Shown one piece after another: positions 1-5,073 of a stretch of DNA of 5,577 nucleotides. The DNA lies in NCBI GenBank assembly GCA_016214245.1, contig JACROW010000037.1, positions 1-5,577 of the forward strand. The letters run 5' to 3'. The stretch is from Candidatus Omnitrophota bacterium. Its GTDB lineage: Bacteria > Omnitrophota > Gorgyraeia > 2-01-FULL-45-10. Within the stretch, counting starts at the first letter, position 1. Every line of letters starts with the position of its first letter. The position numbers and the translations under genes are program-made. The notes under the pieces were generated by a model. That model was not told the DNA's origin. It saw nothing but the letters and a program-made list of their open reading frames with translations, and searched no databases.

Positions 1-538
1 CCAGCCTCCTGGCGGCTTCAGCCGCAACGAACCTATGGCTCGTCCCATGAAAGCCGTATCTTCTTATCCCGTATCTTTTATAAAACTTAATAGGGATGCC
101 GTATAAAAAGGCCTGCGGCGGCATCGTCTGATGAAAAGACGTGTCGAAGACCGCGACTTGCGGGATGCCCTCTAAAATCTTTGAACATGCTTTTATGCCT
201 AAAAGCGACGGCGGGTTGTGTAAAGGCGCCAGTTCACTATATTCCCCTATCTTATCGATAACTTTTTTTGTTATCAGCGTTGACCGCTTAAACTCCTCAC
301 CGCCATGAACCACCCTGTGGCCTATGCCCGTTATCTCATCCTTAGACTTTATGACGCCATGTCGTCCATGGGTCAACGTGCTGACGATAATCTTTATGGC
401 GGCATAGTGGTCTTTGCAGGAAGAATTGGCCTGGCCTATCCGCTCAACAATCCCTTTTGCCAAAGATCGATTTAATCTTATATCGTATAACTCATATTTT
501 GCGGAGGAGCTTCCGCAATTTATAACCAATATCAACAT
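1..538 (-). CDS. ackA: Acetate kinase, N-terminal 179 residues (cut by window edge)
   Basis: Acetate kinase interconverts acetyl phosphate + ADP with acetate + ATP in the cytoplasm and is the ATP-yielding step after Pta. The visible part reads through without a stop. It shows the N-terminal phosphate-binding motif INCGSSSAK (residues 6-14), GHRVVHGGE (73-81), APLHNP (104-109), VFDTSFHQTMP (130-140) and RRYGFHGTSH (159-168), all hallmarks of the ASKHA-fold acetate kinases. By comparison with the Methanosarcina thermophila enzyme, Asn7, Ser10, Ser12 and Lys14 keep their numbers, while Arg75, Asp132 and His164 correspond to its Arg91, Asp148 and His180. That constant offset of 16 points to one internal deletion (see findings). 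Ala13 replaces the usual Leu. The family is about 400 residues, so over half lies beyond the left edge. The ATG shares its A with the pta stop (TGATG), and AAGGG sits 4 bases upstream, suggesting translational coupling. Confidence 0.96.
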   Translation of the reverse strand, partial: MLILVINCGSSSAKYELYDIRLNRSLAKGIVERIGQANSSCKDHYAAIKIIVSTLTHGRHGVIKSKDEITGIGHRVVHGGEEFKRSTLITKKVIDKIGEYSELAPLHNPPSLLGIKACSKILEGIPQVAVFDTSFHQTMPPQAFLYGIPIKFYKRYGIRRYGFHGTSHRFVAAEAARRL

Positions 539-1527
539 CAGGCCCTTAGCGCTGTAATTGCCACAGCATCGATGATATCTTCGGGACTACACCCTCTCGA
601 CAAGTCGCTGGCGGGTTTCGTAAATCCTAATAGGACAGGCCCGATCGCCCTTGCCCTGGCAAGCCTCTGAACCAACTTATATGATATGTTCCCTGAGTCG
701 AGATTCGGGAATATGAGGACGTTGGCCCTGCCTGCGACCTCGCTCGTCGGGCATTTTATCTTCGCGACTTCGGGCACTATCGCACTATCCACCTGAAACT
801 CGCCATCGATGATAAGCCCCGGGGATATCTCCTTCGCCGTTTTCACTGCCTCACGCACCTTTTCAACCAAAGGGCCCTTAGCGCTTCCTTTTGTTGAGTA
901 ACTTAAAATTGCTGCTCTCGGCGTTTTACCAACCAGCTGTTTGAAGAGGCCCGCTGACGACGCGGCTATCCCGGCGAGCTCTCTGGCATTCGGCTCCGGG
1001 TTCACACCGCAATCAGCAAATACGAAGACGCCGTCCTCGCCATAAGAGGAATCGGACACCACCATCAAAAATGCGCCGGAGACGACGCCTATAGACGCGT
1101 CTATAGGCAGGCACCTTAAGGCTGTCCTGAGGACATCCGGCGTCGTGTGGCTTGCGCCTGCGACGAGTCCGTCGGCATAGCCCTGTCTTGTAAGCATAGC
1201 GCCGAAAGTGACATAATCTTTCTCTACCGCCTCTTTGGCCTCCTCAAGTGTTATGCCCTTATGTTTCCTCAACTCGTAATATTCGGATATCAGCCTCTCC
1301 GTGTCTTTATGGCTTTCGGGATTAACCAGTTCAAGGTCTTTCAGGTTTTTGACCCTTATCTTTTTTACGATCTCTTCTTTCCCGATAAGGATGACCTTGG
1401 CTATTTTTTTATCTAAAATATAATCAACGGCCTCGAGAGTCCTATCGTCATTGCTTTCGGGAAGCGTTATCCTCTTGGGATTCCTGGAAGCTTTGTTTCT
1501 TATGTTATCGACGAGATTCTGCGGCAT
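538..1527 (-). CDS. pta: Phosphate acetyltransferase (phosphotransacetylase)
   Basis: Pta transfers the acetyl group between CoA and phosphate (acetyl-CoA + Pi to acetyl phosphate + CoA) and supplies AckA. The 329 residues match the short single-domain form (PTA/PTB family, about 330 residues), without the N-terminal regulatory domains of E. coli-type Pta. Landmarks: RITLPESNDDR (19-29), YADGLVAGASHTT (117-129), FADCGVNPEPN (170-180), SYSTKGSAKGP (209-219), DGEFQVDSAIVPEVA (241-255), FPNLDSGNISYKLVQRL (273-289) and a C-terminal SDLSRGCSPEDI (307-318). Arg87, Arg134, Ser310, Arg311 and Asp317 line up with residues implicated in CoA binding and catalysis in the M. thermophila enzyme (87, 133, 309, 310, 316). 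The ATG is chosen because it opens the family's usual short N-terminal helix. The 21 bases between coaD and this ATG contain no convincing Shine-Dalgarno site. A perfect palindrome lies inside the gene. Confidence 0.97.
   Translation of the reverse strand: MPQNLVDNIRNKASRNPKRITLPESNDDRTLEAVDYILDKKIAKVILIGKEEIVKKIRVKNLKDLELVNPESHKDTERLISEYYELRKHKGITLEEAKEAVEKDYVTFGAMLTRQGYADGLVAGASHTTPDVLRTALRCLPIDASIGVVSGAFLMVVSDSSYGEDGVFVFADCGVNPEPNARELAGIAASSAGLFKQLVGKTPRAAILSYSTKGSAKGPLVEKVREAVKTAKEISPGLIIDGEFQVDSAIVPEVAKIKCPTSEVAGRANVLIFPNLDSGNISYKLVQRLARARAIGPVLLGFTKPASDLSRGCSPEDIIDAVAITALRA
1087..1108. repeat. Perfect 22-bp palindrome inside pta
   Basis: The two 11-base halves (left arm GCCTATAGACG) are exact reverse complements with no spacer, centred between 1097 and 1098 on an ACGCGT core. 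It encodes part of Pta residues 141-148 (PIDASIGV). No function is known; it could be a protein-binding site or chance. Confidence 0.9.
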
Positions 1528-1548
1528 CTATTCAATGCGGTTATAGCG

Positions 1549-2043
1549 CTATCTTCTTAATTTCTTTATCAACAGCTCTTTCGTCTTTTTCGGGACGAAC
1601 TTCCCGACATCCGCGCCGAGAGAGACCGCCTCTTTTATCAACTTACTCGATATATACGAATAGGATTCGTGCGGCATCAGGAATATCGTCTCGATATCAC
1701 TCCTAAGCTTACGGTTCGTGAGCGCCATCTGGAACTCGAATTCGAAATCCGACAGCATCCTTAAGCCCCTTATCATCACATTGGCGCCTAAATTTTTAAT
1801 ATAATCCACGACGAGGCCGTCAAAATCATCCACTACGACATTCCTGATGCCTTTTACGGCGTCCTTCAGCATGCTGATCCTTTCATCGACGCTGAAGAGG
1901 GGCGTCTTATCCTCATTGTGTGCTATGGCAACTACGACCCTGTCGAATATCATGGATGCCCTCTTTATTATGTCGATATGGCCGTATGTGACCGGGTCGA
2001 ATGTCCCGGGATATACCGCTATTTTTTTAACCCGCCTGGCCAT
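1549..2043 (-). CDS. coaD: Phosphopantetheine adenylyltransferase (CoA biosynthesis)
   Basis: CoaD joins ATP and 4'-phosphopantetheine to give dephospho-CoA and pyrophosphate, the penultimate step of CoA synthesis, in the cytoplasm. The 164 residues match the usual 160 or so of bacterial CoaD and form one nucleotidyltransferase Rossmann domain. Visible motifs are YPGTFDPVTYGH (11-22), which holds the T/HxGH signature as TYGH and the catalytic-type His22; DKTPLFSVDER (45-55) with Lys46; MIRGLR (90-95) with Arg92 and Arg95, matching E. coli Arg88 and Arg91; and SYSYISSKLIKE (127-138), the ISS-type C-terminal nucleotide motif. The ATG lies inside the end of rsmD (17-base overlap) and is preceded by GAGGG at 2057-2053 with a 9-base spacer, which supports this start. 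It ends 21 bases before pta, so the CoA-making gene directly precedes a CoA-using one in the same presumed transcript. Confidence 0.97.
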   Translation of the reverse strand: MARRVKKIAVYPGTFDPVTYGHIDIIKRASMIFDRVVVAIAHNEDKTPLFSVDERISMLKDAVKGIRNVVVDDFDGLVVDYIKNLGANVMIRGLRMLSDFEFEFQMALTNRKLRSDIETIFLMPHESYSYISSKLIKEAVSLGADVGKFVPKKTKELLIKKLRR

Positions 2044-2608
2044 CGTCTTCTTCCCTCGTAACCTTTCTATAAATAGAGATTATCGTATCTCCGTATCTTC
2101 TCTCTTTATCCCAAATAATATTATCTAAATCTAATATAATCATCTCTTTTTTAAAATATTCCGCTATGACCAACCCATGTTGGGACAATATATCATAAGC
2201 ATTTATATTTATCAAGCATTTTTTGGCAAACCCCTTCTGATAAGGCGGATCCAGGAATATTATATCGAACTTCTCTTCCTGCCTTTCGAGCCTTGAGAGT
2301 ATGCTCAGGGCATTGGCCCTGATTATCTCATACCGGGCGCCCGGTACGCCTAACGATTCGATATTGGTTCGTATGGTTTCAGTGCATCTGAAGTTATTAT
2401 CAACGAAAGTCGCATGCCTGGCGCCTCTCGAGATTGCTTCAATGCCGAATGCGCCGCTCCCAGCGAATAGCTCCAGGACGTTTTTGTCGGTAACGTCGCC
2501 TATGAGATTGAAAACTGCTTCCCTGACCTTATCCTGCGTGGGCCTCAATCTTAAACCTTTCGGCATAAAAATTAATCTACTCCTGTATTCTCCCCCTATT
2601 ATTCTCAT
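2027..2608 (-). CDS. rsmD: 16S rRNA (guanine(966)-N(2))-methyltransferase
   Basis: RsmD uses S-adenosylmethionine to methylate N2 of G966 in helix 31 of 16S rRNA during small-subunit assembly. From the ATG at 2608 the protein is 193 residues, normal for the family. It begins with the typical MRIIGGEYRSR, followed by RPTQDKVREAVFN (22-34), SAM-binding motif I LELFAGSGAFGIEAISRG (45-62), an acidic residue at the end of the next strand (FVDNN, 68-72), the catalytic N2-guanine motif LDPPY (119-123) and the C-terminal RRYGDTIISIY (170-180). The acidic tail after residue 181 overlaps coaD. An in-frame TTG at 2611 would add one Met; the ATG is preferred because MRIIGG is the family's usual first segment. 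The start lies 7 bases after the recG stop, and AGGA at 2622-2619 just upstream of that stop serves as the ribosome site. Confidence 0.96.
   Translation of the reverse strand: MRIIGGEYRSRLIFMPKGLRLRPTQDKVREAVFNLIGDVTDKNVLELFAGSGAFGIEAISRGARHATFVDNNFRCTETIRTNIESLGVPGARYEIIRANALSILSRLERQEEKFDIIFLDPPYQKGFAKKCLININAYDILSQHGLVIAEYFKKEMIILDLDNIIWDKERRYGDTIISIYRKVTREEDDGQAG
2053..2057 (-). promoter_or_regulatory. Ribosome binding site of coaD inside rsmD
   Basis: GAGGG on the minus strand lies 9 bases before the coaD ATG and within the last codons of rsmD. It decides the coaD start and suggests that coaD translation is coupled to rsmD. Confidence 0.65.
2331..2346. repeat. Perfect 16-bp palindrome inside rsmD
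   Basis: TACCGGGC is followed directly by its reverse complement GCCCGGTA. It falls in codons for VPGARY (residues 88-93), a variable linker of the methyltransferase. The GC-rich arms could form a stem in the mRNA, but no function can be assigned. Confidence 0.85.
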
Positions 2609-2615
2609 CAATCGG

Positions 2616-4700
2616 CTATCCTACCTTTATCAAATCGAGCCTGCCCTTGAACCGCGACAGCAGATTCTCTTTTAATAACTTATGGTGCTCCTCGGCAAGG
2701 TTCGGGTCCTTCGCTATGAGGCCAAAGGCCTCTTTCCTCGCAACTTCCATTATATCAAAATCCTTCAGTATATTCCCGAATCTAATCTCGGGGAGGCCGT
2801 GCTGCCTAGTTCCGAAAAATTCGCCGGGGCCGCGAATATTCAGGTCCGCCTCCGCGATCTGGAAGCCGTCAAGCGTCTCCTCCAATGCCTTCAGGCGGTC
2901 TCTTGCCTCTTCGGTCCTCGGATTTGCCAGCAATATGCAGTAAGATTCATGGCCGCCCCTTCCCACCCTGCCTCGTAGTTGGTGCAATTGCGCCAAGCCG
3001 AATCTTTCCGCATTCTCGATTAACATTACGGTGGCATTAGGAATATCAATGCCGACCTCAATGACTATCGTCGAGACCAAAACCTTTATCTTCCCCTTCT
3101 TAAAATCCTTCATCACCTTCTCTTTTTCCCTGGAACTCATCCTGCCATGCAAAAGGCCAACCTCGTAATCAGGAAATACGTCGCTCTTCAATTTTTCATA
3201 CACCTCTTCTGCCCCTACACCCTTTACCCTATACCCTGCACCCTTTTCTATCAATGGGCACACGACGTACGCCTGTCTTCCCTTGTTCAGTTCCTCTTTT
3301 ATAAAATTATATACCTCGCCCCTCTTCTCCTCCTCAACCAGATACGTTGTGATGGGCCTCCTCCCCTTAGGCATCTCTTTGATTATCGAGATATCGAGAT
3401 CGCCATAAACCGTGAGTGCCAGGGTCCTCGGGATTGGCGTCGCTGTCATGACCAGGACGTGCGGATTATATCCTTTCTGTCTTAAGGCGGCCCTTTGAGT
3501 AACTCCGAACTTATGCTGTTCGTCTATTACTACCAGGCCCAACCTTTTGAACTCGACCGCCTCCTGTATAATCGCATGTGTTCCGACGACAATGTTTATC
3601 CTGCCTTCCCTGATTTCTGAATATATCTTATCCCTCATCTTTGGGTCGATACCGTGGATAAGTAAAACTATATTGATGCCGAGCGGCATCAACAGTTCGC
3701 TTAAGCCTATAAAATGCTGCCTTGCCAGAACCTCTGTCGGCGCCATCAAGACGCCCTGAAAGCCATTCTGAACCGCCAAGACAAGCGCATAACTTGCCAC
3801 AACGGTCTTACCGCTTCCCACATCGCCTTCTATTAATCTATTCATCGGCCGGCCTGAAGAGAGGTCGCGTTCTATGTCTGAAACGGCCTTTTTCTGTCCT
3901 TCTGTCAATTCGAAAGGTATCGTCTTCGTGAAAGAGTCTATAAGCCCGCCGGCCAGGCTGAATGTAAAGGCGGATTCTTCGAATTTCACATCTTTCTTTT
4001 TTATCGCGAGGGCGAGCTGCAGCATAAAAAATTCCTCGAAGACGATCCTTCTATATGCCTTTTCAAGATTATCGAAGCTTACTGGAAAATGTATATTCCT
4101 TACCGCGAATTTTATGTCGACGACTTTCGCGCGGGCGATGAGATATGAAGGCAGCCTCTCAATCAAGGATTTACTGTAATTCATTATGGCGAGGAAGGCT
4201 AAGCTTCTCAAATACCTCTGGGTCAATTGTCCTGTCAAAGAATACACTGGCACGATCCTTCCGATATTGATGGAATCCTTCTCGCCTGTCTTCAAGACTT
4301 CATATTCCGGCTGGACTATCTGAAGCTTATCATACATCTCAACCTTGCCGTATATTATCACCCTCTGGCCCTTTCTCAAATAATCTTTTAAATACGGCTG
4401 ATTGAACCAGACAGCGTGGATGAACCCGATCTGGTCTGTTATGGCTATTTGAAATATCGGCATGCCGGTCTTTGTCAGCCGGGAGCTTAAGGTGATTATC
4501 TCGCCCTGAACGGTCTGATGCTCTCCGACCTTCAGCTCTTTTATCGAAGTGAACCTGGAGCGGTCGTCATACCGGGTCGGAAGATAATATAATATATCCT
4601 CAACGGTATGTATGCCGAGCCTGGTTAGATACTCGCCCTTCCTCGGCCCTACTCCTTTAATATACCTGACCGGTGTCTTTAATATATTTTTTTCTTGCAT
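2616..4700 (-). CDS. recG: ATP-dependent DNA helicase RecG
   Basis: RecG is a superfamily 2 double-strand DNA translocase that regresses stalled replication forks and processes branched recombination and R-loop structures. At 694 residues it is full length (E. coli RecG is 693). The N-terminal part has the VRYIKGVGPRKGEYLTRLGI segment (11-30) and the wedge OB-fold (about 55-135). The helicase core shows a Q-motif-like TEGQKKAV (266-273), Walker A GDVGSGKT (292-299), Ia MAPTEVLARQH (319-329), II DEQHKFGV (393-400), III MTATPIPRTLAL (418-429), V STIVIEVGIDIPNA (543-556) and VI QLRGRVGRG (574-582). The conserved C-terminal stretch DLNIRGPGEFFGTRQHG (619-635) belongs to the TRG region that couples ATP hydrolysis to translocation. 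The loop after motif IV (CPLIE, 481-485) is encoded by tandem heptamers. The ATG at 4700 has only a weak AGG about 10 bases upstream. It heads the five-gene leftward unit and diverges from rpmB. Confidence 0.97.
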   Translation of the reverse strand: MQEKNILKTPVRYIKGVGPRKGEYLTRLGIHTVEDILYYLPTRYDDRSRFTSIKELKVGEHQTVQGEIITLSSRLTKTGMPIFQIAITDQIGFIHAVWFNQPYLKDYLRKGQRVIIYGKVEMYDKLQIVQPEYEVLKTGEKDSINIGRIVPVYSLTGQLTQRYLRSLAFLAIMNYSKSLIERLPSYLIARAKVVDIKFAVRNIHFPVSFDNLEKAYRRIVFEEFFMLQLALAIKKKDVKFEESAFTFSLAGGLIDSFTKTIPFELTEGQKKAVSDIERDLSSGRPMNRLIEGDVGSGKTVVASYALVLAVQNGFQGVLMAPTEVLARQHFIGLSELLMPLGINIVLLIHGIDPKMRDKIYSEIREGRINIVVGTHAIIQEAVEFKRLGLVVIDEQHKFGVTQRAALRQKGYNPHVLVMTATPIPRTLALTVYGDLDISIIKEMPKGRRPITTYLVEEEKRGEVYNFIKEELNKGRQAYVVCPLIEKGAGYRVKGVGAEEVYEKLKSDVFPDYEVGLLHGRMSSREKEKVMKDFKKGKIKVLVSTIVIEVGIDIPNATVMLIENAERFGLAQLHQLRGRVGRGGHESYCILLANPRTEEARDRLKALEETLDGFQIAEADLNIRGPGEFFGTRQHGLPEIRFGNILKDFDIMEVARKEAFGLIAKDPNLAEEHHKLLKENLLSRFKGRLDLIKVG
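2619..2627 (-). promoter_or_regulatory. Ribosome binding site of rsmD, overlapping the recG end
   Basis: The minus strand reads AAGGTAGGA immediately before the recG TAG stop. The AGGA (2622-2619) lies 7 bases from an in-frame TTG (2611) and 10 bases from the ATG (2608). Spacing slightly favours the TTG and family similarity favours the ATG; the difference is one residue. Its place over the recG stop implies translational coupling. Confidence 0.6.
3213..3247. repeat. Five degenerate tandem heptamers (CCCTNNA on the plus strand) inside recG
   Basis: Five abutting 7-base units are CCCTACA, CCCTTTA, CCCTATA, CCCTGCA and CCCTTTT. Four fit CCCTNNA exactly and the last departs only at its final A. 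On the recG strand this reads as TNNAGGG repeats and encodes KGAGYRVKGVG (residues 486-496), with a KGxG motif repeating every 7 residues (21 bases). The stretch is in frame and lies in the poorly conserved loop between helicase motifs IV and V. Confidence 0.85.
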
Positions 4701-4723
4701 CTATTAGAAGCCTGTGTTAACAT
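4695..4723 (+). promoter_or_regulatory. Weak candidate promoter for rpmB
   Basis: TTGCAT (4695-4700) and TAACAT (4718-4723) are 17 bases apart, matching the sigma70 consensus at 3 of 6 and 4 of 6 positions. Transcription would begin near 4730, one or two bases before the rpmB ATG. The -35 box would overlap the recG start codon. Sequence support is poor; it is listed because the spacing is canonical and resembles that of the downstream XRE promoter. Confidence 0.25.
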
Positions 4724-4731
4724 ACCCGCTT

Positions 4732-4962
4732 ATGTCGAAGATATGTGCGATATGCGGTAAAAAACCGGTTGCGGGCAGAACCATCGTCCGCCGCGGCATG
4801 GCCAAGAAGAAAGGCGGAGTCGGCCAAAAGATAACCGGCATCACCCCGCGAAGATTCCTGCCAAATTTAAAGACCATCCATGCGCTCATTAACGGCGTCC
4901 CGAAGAAAGTGCGCGTCTGCGTCAAATGCCTCAAGGCCGGTAAGGTTGTAAAGGCAGTATAA
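4732..4962 (+). CDS. rpmB: Large-subunit ribosomal protein L28 (bL28), zinc-binding form
   Basis: bL28 is a small basic protein of the 50S subunit. The 76-residue product begins MSKICAICGKKP, the standard start of the family, and carries the conserved GKKPVAGRTIVRRGMAKKK segment, ITPRRFLPNLK (42-52) and VRVCVKCLKAGKV (60-72). Two CxxC pairs, Cys5/Cys8 and Cys63/Cys66, make this the 'C+' form that binds zinc, as opposed to the cysteine-free form some bacteria use under zinc shortage. An upstream in-frame GTG at 4714 would add six residues unlike the family, so the ATG at 4732 is chosen. No Shine-Dalgarno sequence precedes it. It diverges from recG across only 31 bases, and no clear terminator follows, so transcription may continue toward the XRE gene. 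Confidence 0.96.
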   Translation: MSKICAICGKKPVAGRTIVRRGMAKKKGGVGQKITGITPRRFLPNLKTIHALINGVPKKVRVCVKCLKAGKVVKAV

Positions 4963-5004
4963 TTCTAACACGCCTCGCCAAATTTTTCAATATGCTGGAT
5001 AATG

Positions 5005-5021
5005 AGGAAATCTGCTTTCCT
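5005..5021. repeat. Short inverted repeat between rpmB and the XRE gene
   Basis: AGGAAA and TTTCCT are exact reverse complements around a 5-base loop, ending 16 bases before the -35 box of the XRE promoter. There is no T-run after the stem on either strand, so it does not look like an intrinsic terminator. An operator for the neighbouring regulator is possible but unproven. Confidence 0.35.
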
Positions 5022-5037
5022 AAAACATCAACAAAAC

Positions 5038-5066
5038 TTGACAAAAAAGAAAATACCTGCTATACT
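5038..5066 (+). promoter_or_regulatory. Near-consensus sigma70 promoter of the XRE-cupin gene
   Basis: A perfect -35 TTGACA (5038-5043), a 17-base spacer and a -10 TATACT (5061-5066, 5 of 6 matches) with an extended-10 TGC just before it (5058-5060). This is by far the best promoter in the window. The expected transcription start, about 7 bases beyond the -10, falls at about 5071-5074, on or next to the A of the ATG at 5074, leaving essentially no 5' leader. A second TATACT at 5068-5073 abuts the ATG. Confidence 0.85.
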
Positions 5067-5073
5067 TTATACT

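Larger units (their letters stand above)
1..4700 (-). other. Predicted five-gene transcription unit recG-rsmD-coaD-pta-ackA
   Basis: All five minus-strand genes are separated by 7 bases, a 17-base overlap, 21 bases and a 1-base overlap in turn. No hairpin followed by a T-run was seen in the junctions. One transcript beginning upstream of recG is the simplest reading, continuing past the left edge. This is inferred from spacing only; internal promoters cannot be excluded, and no good promoter was found in front of recG. Confidence 0.7.

Noticed and set aside
257..275. GATAAC-T7-GTTATC inverted repeat, and the A7 run it gives on the ackA strand as a possible slippage site.
   Set aside because: It lies in an intact, well-matched part of acetate kinase; arms are only 6 bases, and nothing indicates frameshifting.
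1147..1416. Plus-strand open frame of 89 codons within pta.
   Set aside because: Antisense to conserved Pta coding sequence, with no motif or ribosome site supporting it.
3673..3692. Hairpin in recG with 8-base arms (TTGATGCC/GGCATCAA) and a 4-base loop.
   Set aside because: Allowing for the possible loop sizes, about one such structure is expected by chance in a window this long, and it lies in well-conserved coding sequence.
4714..4731. GTG at 4714 as the start of rpmB.
   Set aside because: It would add MLTYPL before the standard MSKICAICGK start and has no ribosome site.
4704..4934. Minus-strand open frame of 76 codons antisense to rpmB.
   Set aside because: It is the complement of the clearly identified L28 gene and shows no protein motif.
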